DNA from: Calendula officinalis
Lineage: Eukaryota; Streptophyta; Magnoliopsida; Asterales; Asteraceae
Assembly: GCA_963853835.1 (NCBI GenBank)
Contig: OY970825.1
Coordinates: 30,442,835-30,506,834 of the forward strand
Direction: 5' to 3'
DNA: 64,000 nt
Below, piece by piece: positions 46,576-57,785 of the stretch. Within the stretch, counting starts at the first letter, position 1. Each line of letters opens with the position of its first letter. A model generated the notes under the pieces. It was not told where the DNA came from. It made no database searches and saw only the letters and a program-made list of their open reading frames with translations. A program made the translations under genes and the position numbers.

Positions 46576-49500
46576 ATGGCAACCCTAAAATCACTCAATG
46601 TCAATACTGATCTTAAATATTCCGAATTCCACAATATGTGTGCCTTCTTAAGAAATCCAGATGGCACAAAGGATTTTCGTCCTATTGTGATGTTCCTAAA
46701 GAACTCATATATAAAGTTTGCTCTCACTATCAATCCTAGAGCATATCAACAACATTTAGTTAACTTCTGGACCAATGCTGAAAGAACTGAAGGTTCAACC
46801 ATGTCCATGATCAAATCAACAGTGGATGGAAAGTCTATCACCATAACTGAACAATCCATTAGACAACATCTTCAACTCCATGATGAGTCAGGTATGTTCT
46901 CTTTACCATAGGAAGATCTTGTTGAAACTTTAAAGAAAATGGGGTATGAAGGAAGACCAGATATAGTTACTTTTCAAAAAGGTCTTCTTTCACCTCAATG
47001 GAAGTTTTTGGTACACACTATTCAACATTGTATCTCTCCAAAAAGAAGTACTTGGAATGAGTTCAACAAATCAATAGCATCTGCTGTTGTTTGTCTGAGC
47101 ACAGGACAAGTCTTTAATTTTTCAAACATGATATTTGAGGGAATGCTTGGAAATCTGTTATCCTCAAAATTTTTAATGTATCCAAGATTTTTAACTCATA
47201 TAATCAACTGAGAATTACAAAATTTGTCAACTACCAAAAATATTTTTGTAACACCAGAATTAAACAAAAAGGTTTTTGCAAACATGAGAAAACAATTTAA
47301 ATTTTCTGGTAAAGTTACCCCACTGTTCTCAAACATGATCCATGATCAACCACCCACTAGAGAAGGTTCAAATCTCCCAATTGAACCTCAACCCACTCCA
47401 CCACCAAATACAGCCCAAACAGAACCCATTGAGTCCACTCAAATAAATGAACCAACAGATGTCCTGCAAGTGTCCCAGGTACAGGAGATGAATCCCCAGA
47501 GTGCTACTCTTCACTTTGAGGAAGACCAGACCTTAGCCAAACAAATTTCTATCAAATATAAAAGGAAGAAAACTTCCTTAAAGGACACCAGGGGACAAAT
47601 TGAGTCAAACCCCAGACTCCAAGAGTTGACCTCACAGAAGGAGAGAGGTCATGAGGAAAGGGCTCTCACTACTGATGCCCCAAAGGTGGGTGCACAGGCT
47701 AGTGAGAACATCAATAGGACCCAGACCTCGGCAACTCTAAGTGATGACTCTGAATTTGAGGCATTACTAAGAGGACCCCGGTGCCAAGAAACCACAAGGG
47801 GGGCACTACTGCTTCTTCTAGGAAGAAGAGAGTGTCCAAACAACCCATTTCATCACCAAGAAGTGATGAGGGTAGAACAAAACAAATTGAATTGACAGAT
47901 AGGATGGAAAACCTTAAAGCCAATGTACCTATTGAGCCCAATGATCCACCCAAAGGGGCTGAGGGCAGTATTAAAACCACTAAATTGACGGCTATGAAGG
48001 AAAACCTTAAAACCACTGTACAAAATTGTCTGGAGTTACTTAACAATCAAGGGAAAACCATGAACTACATGAAGCACTACATCAATACCTTGAACAAAAG
48101 GCAGAAGAGGTTTGAACAAAGGCTTCAAAGGCAATCCAAATTGATCAGGAAATTACAAAGAATGATTGCAAATAGTGAGGCTCAACAAGTTGAGATCACT
48201 AAGGGGGAGAAAGATCAAATTCAAGGAATGATTGATCAATCTATTGCAGCAGCAGCTCTCCTTAACTTGAAAGAGGTTCATGGTGAAACAAGTCAACATT
48301 TTAGTGAAGGCTTGTCAGAGAAATGGATGAGGATATATTTGTATCTGCAAATCAATCACAAACAGCAGAACAAATAAAATCTCCAATTGCTACTGAAGTA
48401 ATAGAGACTACTGATCCTATGGTTATTACTGATGAAAAGGATCATAAGGTTGTTACTATTGATCGTGTTGAAGAAGGACATACACCAGTAGTGAATGCTA
48501 CACAAGAAGATATCATGGATACTACTGATGCCCTAGCAGTAGTAATTCCTACAGCAACCTCACCAGTAGTAAATGAAGAAAGACAAATTATACCAGTAGC
48601 AACCACATTGGTTACTACTGAAGAGGAAGAAGAAGAAATTCCAGAGCTCATTGAACGTGAACGGTTTGTTGTTATCACAAAACCTCCAACACCTGATCAA
48701 CCACTTATCATACCTGACATTAATGATAATGTGAACTGGTTTGAAGTAAATGAATGTGCTCTTCCTCCACATCCAAAGATTCTATCAGAAGACAAACTTT
48801 AATTATTCTCTCCATCAATTGTAATTAATGGTATTCCTGATATGAAATACACTCCACCTCCATCTATACTTCCAGCTTGTATTAGAAAGGGAAAAGAAAT
48901 TTATGATGATGATTATCCCAACAGAGCCTTAGGTCATCACATGGTAAATAAGATGAATCATGTGAGGTCTTCTAAACAAGCCAAATGGAAAGTGGACCAT
49001 ATGAGGTACTTAAAGAAAGTGGCTATTACTCAAGCTCTTGAAGAAAAGAAAAGGGCTGAAAAAGAAAGATTGAAAAATCAAGAAAATCAAGAAGCTGAAG
49101 TACCTATTCCTCAAATAAAAGGAATTCTGGTAGAAGGCCAACAAGCTGAATTTAGAAGACATAGAAAAATTGAAGAAGAACACTTAAACTGTCTTGAAGA
49201 GTTGGTAGCTGAATGTAAAAGAGTCAAAGGTGAACTACCAGATGACATCTTTGAACAGAAGAAAAATATGATTGACTTTTTGAAGTCAAAAGGGCATAGT
49301 GCAAAATCTTTTGGCAGAATGAGAATGACTACAATAGTAGATAAATATTGTACTGCCAAGAAGAAAGAGTTAGCTGAATTAGAAGTAGAAGAAGAAAAAG
49401 CAAAAGCTTTAATTGCTATAGATCCAACAATCATTTCATCTGGAAAACCAACTCCTGGTGAAACTTCCACACCCCATTCAAAGAAAAGAAAAGCTATTCC

Positions 49501-50146
49501 ACAGGAACAGAAAGACAAAAAGAAATCAAAACAAACAGAACAAATTATTCATGTTCTTGAAGTTCCTGTTGCTCCCCTTGAAGACAATCCAATCATCAAT
49601 TGGAGAGTCATTGAAAATAATGTAATTGAAGTTATAAGGGAAGACAGACAAGTCCAGAGATTTACTGGTTGGAAGCCAATGATCAGATCTTGTTCAAGAA
49701 GTGATATAATCAAAGTACTGATTATTGGAAAACCAAGAATGACTAAGAAGACATGGAAGAATTCTGGTGCTGGATACTTAACCAAAATGATTGATGCTGC
49801 ATTTTATCCAGATAACTATCCAGAAATATTCTCAAACACAGAAAATGTGTATGCTTGGAATGTGTTACCTACAGTAAACATGTACTTCTTTGAAAGGTCA
49901 AGCAAAAATTGTGAATTATACTTATTTGAAAAAGAATATCCACACTCTGAAGAAACAATGTATCAGATATTCACTAACACAATGATGAAACTTTATGATG
50001 AGGTAATGTTCAGAGAAAAACTTAATTACTTTATCAAAAGAAATAGCAAGTATATTATAGCTCAAAGAAAAAGGCAAAATCAAAGAACACTTGAGAAACG
50101 AGCTGCTTTAGAAGAGCAAAGGAAGAAAGAAGAAGAAGAAACTTGA
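46576..50146 (+). pseudogene. Extra 3' ORF of the Sirevirus-like element (env position), broken
   Basis: Starts MATLKSLNVNTDLKYSEFHN. The first 110 residues include FLKNSYIKFALTINPRAY and HLVNFWTNAE, a pattern I associate with the extra ORF of Asteraceae retroelements, often mis-annotated in databases. Then come a Pro/Thr/Gln-rich part, a basic coiled-coil part (about 48050-48250), a Thr/Val/acidic part rich in TTD repeats (48380-48640), a long Lys/Glu helical part (48990-49420) and a C-terminal region with INWRVIENNVIEVIRED. Breaks: stops at 46909-46911, 47209-47211 and 48800-48802; frameshifts near 47775 and 48310-48330. The last open piece, 48842-50146, is 434 codons. No signal peptide or clear membrane span was seen, so a true envelope role is doubtful; function is unknown. 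Confidence 0.7.
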
Positions 50147-50172
50147 TTAATTCAAAGTGAATTAATAAGTTT

Positions 50173-50182
50173 AGGGGGAGAT
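50173..50182 (+). other. Polypurine tract of the Sirevirus-like element
   Basis: AGGGGGAGAT directly before the 3' LTR, the typical copia plus-strand priming site. Confidence 0.75.
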
Positions 50183-50697
50183 TGTTGGGATGTAAACCAG
50201 ATATACAAGTTCTATTACTGATGCTGCAGTTGATACTAATTAATGAAGAATGAAGTTAGTACTGATGGGGCAGAAACACTATCTACTACTGATGCTAATC
50301 TTGGAAGATTACTACTGATGATGTTACTACTGACGATTAATTGTTACTACTGATGTTATATTTAGAGTTGATCGTGTCCGAGATTCTAGCATAGTTAGTT
50401 ATAGAATGTATATCTTATTGTAATTCAATTGTAATCGATTCCTAGAATAACTAGGTTAATAATTTAGGCTTCAAGGACTATTATATATAGTTCCTTATGA
50501 ATTGTAAACATACGTGTATTGATCGAACGAATTAATACATTGAAGCTTTTTGTGATAAACTGTGTTCTTCGTTTTATTCTCATTCGATTACAGTTTACAT
50601 TGTTCTTAATCTAATAACATAAGTGTTAATCCGTTGTAACTTCTTGTGTTAGTAGATCTGAGTTTCTAATAACTTTATTGAGTTATTCGATCTGACA
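50183..50697 (+). repeat. 3' LTR of the Sirevirus-like element
   Basis: Begins TGTTGGGATGTAAACC and ends CTGACA. Collinear with 36390-36906, with about eight single differences. It keeps the four TACTACTGA words (about 50283-50357). Confidence 0.88.
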
Positions 50698-51643
50698 AGT
50701 TATAACTAATATTATGTTTTGTTATGCTTAGAGTTATGAGTCAATTTTGACTACAAACCAAATCATTACCGAACTTTAGTTTAACCAAAATTCATAAGTG
50801 ATCGTATCCAGTTAATAGACAGATCGACTACTGATTAATATAAGTGGACAATTAGCCGCTTCATTTTGAACCTATTCATTGTTTGCCCAATTTTCACCAT
50901 ATTTATCATGCATTTTCACTCTATTGTTTAACATATAAGTAAACTAAAATACAGATTAATCAATCAATACAATATTTTGTTTAATACAAAATCAACCAGT
51001 AATATTAACTTGGTGATTATAATTAATCCTAATCAGATTAACAACCCTAGGAAAACAACCAAACTCTTAAAATAACACTAAATTTTATGTATTACATTAA
51101 ACAAGTTTGTGATAAAAGGATAAACTTACAAAAAAAAAAAAAAAAAAATCTTAAAACATTCATTAATAATTTAATCATAATAAACGAGCAATGAACTTTT
51201 ATGATTGTATATATCTAATCAGATTTTATAAAATCAGAAAATTATGATATTGCTTTATTTTACTAAATTAAATAAGTTTTAATGATGGAGTTGTGATATT
51301 TAAGTATTGGGGAAAAAGAAACGAAATGCTAGTTGAGTTGTCATATTTTGAAAACCCTTTTATTTTGAATTTAGACAGTTGACTTTAAGATTATACCACA
51401 TGACTAAATTCTTGTACGCAATGTGACAACTTTATTTTCTAAAATTTGATAATTTAATCGAAAAGTTTGGTTTCACATTTTAAATTTGTGTTCTATAGTT
51501 TGATATTTTATTATCTGACTTGATCAACCAGATATTTAATCTTGAATAGTTGAATATCGAATATAAGCTAATTTGAAAACAATACTTTTGTGACCATTTA
51601 ACTATAAATTGTGTAGACAAATGATGAAACATTTCACATTCAG
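50698..51643. other. AT-rich spacer
   Basis: No gene seen. There is an A-run of about 18 bases at 51130-51148. The rest is unremarkable AT-rich plant intergenic DNA. Confidence 0.5.
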
Positions 51644-52020
51644 TCAGGTGGTGCTATGGTGGTGGTGGTAGGTGGTGGTGGTGGGCTGGTGGCGATGGTA
51701 GGTGGTAGTGGTGGTGGTGGGCTGGTGGCGATGGTAGGTGGTGGCGATGGTAGGTGGTAGTGGTGGTGGTGGGCTGGTGGCGATGGTAGGTGGTAGTGGC
51801 GGTGGTAGGTGGTGGGGGTAGGTGGTAGCGGTAGGTGGTGGTGGTGGTGGTGGATGGGTGGCGGTGGTGGCAGTCGGGGTGGCGGTGGATGGGTGGCGGT
51901 GGTGGCAGTCGGGGTGGCGGTGGTGGGTGGTGGTAGTGGTGGTGGCGATAGGTTGTGGTGGGCGGTGTGACGGTAGGTTGTGGGTGGTGCATGGTGGTAT
52001 GGGTGGTAGTGGTGGTGAAT
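51644..52020. repeat. G-rich GGT/GGTGGC minisatellite
   Basis: About 375 bp made of GGTGGT, GGTGGC and GGTAGG words with almost no C on the plus strand. Longer units recur: GGGCTGGTGGCGATGGTAGG occurs three times (from about 51693, 51719 and 51770), and a unit with GGATGGGTGGCGGTGGTGGC followed by AGTCGGGGTGGCGGT occurs twice (from about 51852 and 51887). The His/Pro-rich and Gly-rich open frames here are a by-product of the repeat. Confidence 0.9.
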
Positions 52021-52592
52021 AAACTCTCTTTTTAGGTTTAAGTAAAATGTCTTCCAAACTTGAAATACTATGGTCCAAGTTTTCTCACAGCAGACTTCAA
52101 AAAGATTTTTCCACATTTTATGACTTACAAAAAACAAACGCTCTTTTTCTAAAATGTTTTCGCACCAGCAGATATAAGACCCCAAAAAAATTTTTCCCAA
52201 ATAATAATAAAACAGTGTACATATTTTTTCTAAAAATATTGAATTTATAGCAAATAAAACAGCATACATGTTAGTCATAATATTTTTCTTTCTTTCTTTA
52301 TGGATCACGTAGCTATTTATAAAAATAAAAAATAAAAACTTTATGAACAATAATTTATTTATTTATTGGTTAAATTATGGTAGGCGATTATATTTTTGAG
52401 TTGTTAATTATTTTGTAAGAAAGACGTCTAAACTCTGCTACTTAGGTTTTTTCATGTATATTTGTTTAAATAAGGCATTGTATAAAAGAGATGATTTATA
52501 GTAATAAATTGGACCAACAATAATATAAACGGTAGTGAAACTATACGGATAATAATTTTAAGACACTGCTGGAAAATTAGGCGAACACTCAA
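52021..52592. other. AT-rich spacer
   Basis: No gene or repeat identified between the G-rich minisatellite and the young copia element. Confidence 0.5.
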
Positions 52593-52597
52593 CATGC

Positions 52598-52800
52598 TGT
52601 TAAACATAGAAATAAATAATTAAGGAAAAGATTGGTCACCACCTCATTACAGCTCATGTCTCCAACGGCTAGGCTTGATTTCCGAAATCACCATCAAGAC
52701 CTTTCCTTTATTCTTTTTCCTACTTTGTGTATAAATAGAGATTTCCCTGTAATGTTAAAACACACAATATATAATACAAAATCAGTTTACAAAGTTATCA
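52598..52800 (+). repeat. 5' LTR of the young copia element
   Basis: TGTTAAACATAGAAATAAAT at the start, AAAGTTATCA at the end. A TATAAATAGAG TATA-box-like word lies at about 52730, so transcription probably starts shortly after it. Confidence 0.93.
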
Positions 52801-52814
52801 TGGTATCAGAGCAG
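52801..52814 (+). other. Primer-binding site of the young copia element
   Basis: TGGTATCAGAGCAG immediately follows the LTR, complementary to tRNA-iMet. Confidence 0.92.
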
Positions 52815-52874
52815 GTTGGCTCATCATCTACCGTTTTTTTCGACTAAGCTGTCTGTCAATTTCTCCGAGCCGCC

Positions 52875-54299
52875 ATGCATACATCCGCAGACGGCAACTC
52901 GGATAATCTGTCATTACAGTTAGCCAATCTGTTAAACAACCTCAATCCGCAACACCCACAAATTCCCAAACTTTCCAACAATCTACAAATCAATCTCAAA
53001 CTTAACAACCAGAATTACGCTCTATGGACCCGTATGATTCGAGTTGCCATAGGCGGGAAATCTAAATCCTTGCTATCACAACTTACCTCAAATCCACCTG
53101 ATCAAGAACACGAGTCGTTCGATCGGTGGGAACAGGAAGATCTAATCGTGTTTTCGTGGCTTATTCAAAATATTGAACCAAGCCTTGCAGGTAACCTAAC
53201 AGAATATCCAACCGCAAAAACCCTATGGGAGGCATTGGTGGTCACCTACAGTAGCGGGAAAGATAAATTGCAAACTTTTAATCTCCATGTCAAGGCGAAT
53301 GACATCAAGCAAAATAACAGTTCCCTCGAAGAACTGTGGATTACCCTTCAAGGAATTTGGGGGGAAATCGATCGGATTGATCCAAATCCAATGAAATGCC
53401 CGGATGACATCAAAGTGTACTCGAAAATCAGGTCTGAACAGAAACTCTTTCAATTTCTGAACTCTCTTGACAGAAAATATGAAAACATTAAGAGAGAAAT
53501 CCTTCGATTGGATCCCCTTCCCTCTACGAAAGCAGCGTACGCTACCGTGCGTAAAGAAGCCGCTCACCAGACTATTCTGGGAGCAACTAACTCTGAAACG
53601 CAGGGGATAGCAGCAGGTCTCAAGGTTGCAGCCTCTGAAGCCGACGGAACAGGGCTCGCAACTCGGAGCTATCGCCGGCCGCCGGAAGGAAGAAGAAGCA
53701 ATCCAATCAGGGAGGATAAATCACACCTGTTTTGTGAACTTTGTGGCATGAACAAACACACCAAAGAGCAATGTTTCCAGGTCGTCGGCTACCCGGACTG
53801 GTGGACGAATGGCCACAAAAAGAACCCCAAAAGTTCCGGAATCGATAAAGGCAAAGCACCTGCTGACGGAATTAACACCGATCGGAAAACGGGGACTGGA
53901 TTTGGGGGAGTTGCAGCAGCGAACTTGAACCCTAATTTTGGGGACGAAGAAGCGTATTTTGTGCAAGAAGGTACAAGGGGTGAGAATTGTATAAATTCAA
54001 GCCCCCACCCTTATCCTTCCATGTTATTTAAAAATAGTCCTTGTCCAAATTTGCAATCACTATTAAACACCAACATTTTAATAGAATGTCAAAAAGACCC
54101 TTCCGTGCAAAACGTTGACCGTCACAATGATAACATCTTTTATAATACCCACAAAAGTGTTAAAAAGTTAGCTAAATTGCCTTTTTCATCATTTACTTAT
54201 TTTTTTAATAAAAGTTTTGAAATGTGTAATCCTTTTTTAAAAAATAGTGATAATATAAATAATAAATGTGGTTTAGTTAATATGGTAAAAAAATGCTAA
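52875..54299 (+). pseudogene. Copia gag and linker (474 codons), frameshifted at its end
   Basis: Starts MHTSADGNSDN. The copia gag features are LNNQNYALWTRMIRVAI near residue 45, WLIQNIEPSLAG, AKTLWEALVVTYSSG and a C2HC zinc motif CELCGMNKHTKEQC followed by GYPDWW at about 53731-53805. A low-complexity Asn/Ser linker follows. The frame runs into TAA at 54297-54299 just after a run of seven A (54287-54293); the protease continues in the +1 frame. One surplus base in that run explains the break. Confidence 0.88.
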
Positions 54300-57200
54300 A
54301 GATAGGGAACAATCATGGATATTTGATTGTGGGGCCACGGACACCATGACCTACGATTTATCTGATTTCACAACCACAAATAAACCGACAAATTTTTTTA
54401 TAGAAACGGCAAGTGGGGAAAACATACATGTGAAATTGGGAGGAAGTATTGAGATCTCTCCGACTCTCAAACTCTCTAAATGTTTATATATTCCAGATTT
54501 ATCACATAAACTTTTATCTATTAGCCATGTCACAAAGGAATTAAATTGCTCAGTCCTCATGCAACCAACCTTTTGTATATTACAGGATATCAGGACGGGA
54601 GCGATAATTGGGCGTGGCACTGAAAAGAATGGACTATATTATGTTGATGAAGTTACACAAAATGGGAGTGCAATGTTATCTCACGGAACAATAAAAAGGG
54701 AGGCGTGGTTGTGGCACAGAAGACTAGGTCACCCATCTACCAATTATTTACATACTTTATTTCCCAAACTTTTTCCTTTAAATTGTAAGTCACATTGTGA
54801 AACTTGTGTGTTTGCTAAAAATCATCGAAAAACTTTTAAACCAAATTTTACAAGAGTTGATCGACCATTTTCATTAATTCATTCCGATGTGTGGGGTCAA
54901 GCTCCAGTTATTGGAGGCCAAAACTTTCGTTTTTTTGTCATGTTCGTCGACGATTGTACTCGAATGACCTGGGTATATTTATTAAAAAATAAAAATGAAG
55001 TTTTTGAAAAATTTACGATTTTCTATACAATGGTCCAAACTCAATTTAAAGAAAACATCCAGGTCCTTAGGTCCGACAATGGCGGTGAATTTATTAACTC
55101 CGATATGAAACATTTTTGCCAAGAAAAAGTATAGTTCATCAAACATCGTGTCCTCATACACCAGAACAAAATGGTGTCGCCGAGCGAAAAAATTGTATTC
55201 TTTTAGAAATCACTCGGGCACTTTTAATAGAATCTCGAACTCCAAAATCTTTTTGGCCAGAAGCTCTGGCAACTGCCGCATATCTTATAAATCGTCTTCC
55301 AACACAAATTTTAAAATCAAAAACACCCCTTCAAGTTCTCACCGAGCATACCCAACCTCCTCATACTCTCACTTTAGAGCCTCGTATTTTTGGTTGTACC
55401 GTATTTGTCCACATACCCAAATCTACTAGATCCAAACTTGATCCATGTGCGGAAAAATGTGTCTTTGTCGGATACGGGGTTAACCAGAAAGGTTACCGAT
55501 GCTACAATCCTAAAACTCGACGTATGTTCATCACAATGAATTGTGATTTTTTAGAAACCGAATACTACTACTCCAGCCTCAGTGGTCAGGGGGAGAGCAC
55601 AAATAATACGAACGACACACTGACTTGGCTCGAAACAACAGACACAACAACAATCAACCAAAACAACCCATTAACAGAAAGTACTGAAGATACCACAACG
55701 GTGACCCAATCTCCTCAGCAAACTGAAGACAGTGCCCCCCAAGAATCGACTCCTACCCTGGTACCCGAGGTAAGTGACCCGTCCCCTACTAACAATCTAC
55801 ATGAACAAGAAAATATGCAGGGATTAGCTCAAGAAGATGAAGAATTCACAACAATCCAGGAAGACGAACCTGAACAATATACTTTACCTCCTAGATCAAA
55901 CCGAGGCATTCCACCTAACAGATATTCACCAGAAAGGGAGACAAAAAGGGGTAGGTATCCAATGGCCAACATTGCCAAAGGAAACTTATCTGAACAAGCT
56001 AAAGCCTTCACTGTAGCTCTATGTTCAGAATCAATCCCTACAAACGTTGAACAAGCACTCAAATCCAAACAATGGAAAAATGCAATGGAAGAAGAAATGA
56101 AAGCCCTAGAAAAGAACAATACTTGGATCAAATGTACCCTACCACCAGGAAAGAAAAGTGTTGGGTGTCGATGGGTATTCACAATCAAATACAAACCCGA
56201 TGGAACAATTGAAAGGCACAAAGCAAGACTAGTGGCAAAGGGTTACACACAAACATATGGGATTGACTACTCAGAAACCTTCTCGCCTGTAGCGAAAATC
56301 AACACTATCAGAGTTCTCTGTTCCATAGCTGCAAACCAAGAATGGCCCATGTACCAGTTCGATGTAAAAAATGATTTCTTACACGGAGAACTACAAGAAG
56401 AATTGTACATGGAAGCTCCACATGGTTTCACAAACAACTTCAAAGAAAGGGAAGTGTGTCGCCTTAAAAAATCTCTTTATGGTTTAAAACAATCACCTAG
56501 AGCTTGGTTTGGGAGATTCACCATAGCTATGAAAAGCTATGGGTTCAAACAAAGCAACTCTGATCACACTTTATTTCTAAAAAAAGAGGAAAATTAATAA
56601 CATGTCTAATAATTTATGTTGATGATATGATCATTACAGGTAATGACAAAGAAGAAATAGCAAAGTTAAAAGGAAGGTTGTTCTCAGAGTTCGAAATGAA
56701 AGATTTAGGAAACCTCAAATACTTCCTCGGAATCGAAGTCCTAAGGTCAAAGCAAGGAATCTTTATGCACCAGAAAAAATATATTCTTGACTTATTGGCA
56801 GAGACTGGTATGATTGATTGCAAACCCGCTGAAACACCGATGATAATGAACCAGAAACTTCTTATCAACGAAAAAACTGATCTAGCTGACAAAATGAGAT
56901 ACCAACGAATGGTGGGAAAATTAATATATCTCTCACACACTCGTCCAGATATATCATATGCTGTAGGAGTAGTGAGTCAGTACATGCATAAACCACAAAA
57001 ACCCCACATGGACGCAGTCTTAAGAATCGTAAGATATCTCAAAGGAACGGTAGGACATGGGATCTTGTTTAGGACAAACGGTCACCTTGAAACTCAGCTA
57101 TATACAGATGCAGATTGGGCAGGAGACAAAAACGACAGGAGATCAACCGCAGGGTACTTCACTCTTGTTGGTGGAAACCTTGTAACATGGCGCAGCAAGA

Positions 57201-57583
57201 AACAAAAAGTAGTTTCCCTATCTAGTGCAGAGGCGGAATTTAGAGGAATCGCAAGAGGGATAACTGAGGTACTATGGGTAAGACGACTCCTTACCGAGAT
57301 AGGGTATTCTCCATGAAAACCTAGTGAAGTATTTAGTGACAACGAAGCTGCAATTCAAATATCTGAAAACCCTGTTCAACATGATCGAACAAAACATGTG
57401 GAAGTGGATCGACACTTCATTAAAGAAAAATTAGAAGCTAAAATCGTCACTCTTCCATTTGTGTGGTCTGAAGACCAACTCGCTGATATCTTAACCAAAG
57501 CAGTTAGCGGAAAATCGCTACAAGAAGTTCTAGACAAGTTGAATTTTGGTGATCCCACCATTCAACTTGAGGGGGAGTGTTAA
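54300..57583 (+). pseudogene. Copia pol (PR-INT-RT-RH), three breaks
   Basis: Protease SWIFDCGATDTMTYDL at about 54313; GAG-pre-integrase WLWHRRLGHPS at about 54707; integrase core HSDVWGQAPV, VDDCTRMTWVYLL, LRSDNGGEF; a frameshift at about 55124-55130 beside a five-A run; PEQNGVAERKN onward; RT with KARLVAKGYTQTYGIDY, FDVKNDFLHGEL (Asp where most copia elements have Ala) and YVDDMIITG after a second frameshift in 56579-56593 beside A-runs; RNase H TDADWAGDKNDRRSTAGY and SSAEAEFRG; TGA at 57314-57316; then DNEAAIQISENPVQHDRTKH to the end at 57583, inside the LTR start. Catalytic residues are otherwise visible. Confidence 0.9.
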
Positions 57584-57780
57584 ACATAGAAATAAATAAT
57601 TAAGGAAAAGATTGGTCACCACCTCATTACAGCTCATGTCTCCAACGGCTAGGCTTGATTTCCGAAATCACCATCAAGACCTTTCCTTTATTCTTTTTCC
57701 TACTTTGTGTATAAATAGAGATTTCCCTGTAATGTTAAAACACACCATATATAATACAAAATCAGTTTATAAAGTTATCA
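57578..57780 (+). repeat. 3' LTR of the young copia element
   Basis: Collinear with 52598-52800; I see differences at two positions (CACACC for CACACA, TTTATAAAG for TTTACAAAG). It is preceded by the purine tract GAGGGGGAG (57569-57577). Confidence 0.93.
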
Positions 57781-57785
57781 CATGC

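Larger units (their letters stand above)
36390..50697 (+). mobile_element. Sirevirus-like Ty1/copia element with a 3' extra ORF, 14.3 kb including a solo LTR
   Basis: Order: 5' LTR, primer site, gag with zinc knuckle, protease, integrase, RT, RNase H, a long extra ORF in the env position, purine tract, 3' LTR. Without the 3.1 kb solo LTR it is about 11.2 kb, in the size range of Sireviruses. I see about eight differences between the two LTRs over 515 bp. The flanks share only a four-base AGTT overlap, so the target duplication is uncertain. Coding regions carry several stops and frameshifts, so this copy is dead. Confidence 0.88.
52598..57780 (+). mobile_element. Young Ale/Retrofit-type Ty1/copia element, 5183 bp
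   Basis: Short 203 bp LTRs in which I see two differences, a perfect 5 bp target duplication CATGC (52593-52597 and 57781-57785), a primer site immediately after the 5' LTR, gag-pol, and a GGGGGAG purine tract before the 3' LTR. The short LTRs, compact size and gag type fit the Ale/Retrofit lineage. The near-identical LTRs mean a very recent insertion, yet the coding region has three frameshifts and a nonsense codon. Confidence 0.93.

Noticed and set aside
46576..50146. Calling the extra ORF a true envelope gene
   Set aside because: No signal peptide or membrane anchor seen in the open pieces; position alone is not enough.
51640..52350. Long His/Pro-rich and Gly-rich frames
   Set aside because: They follow directly from the GGTGGT-type repeat read in different frames.
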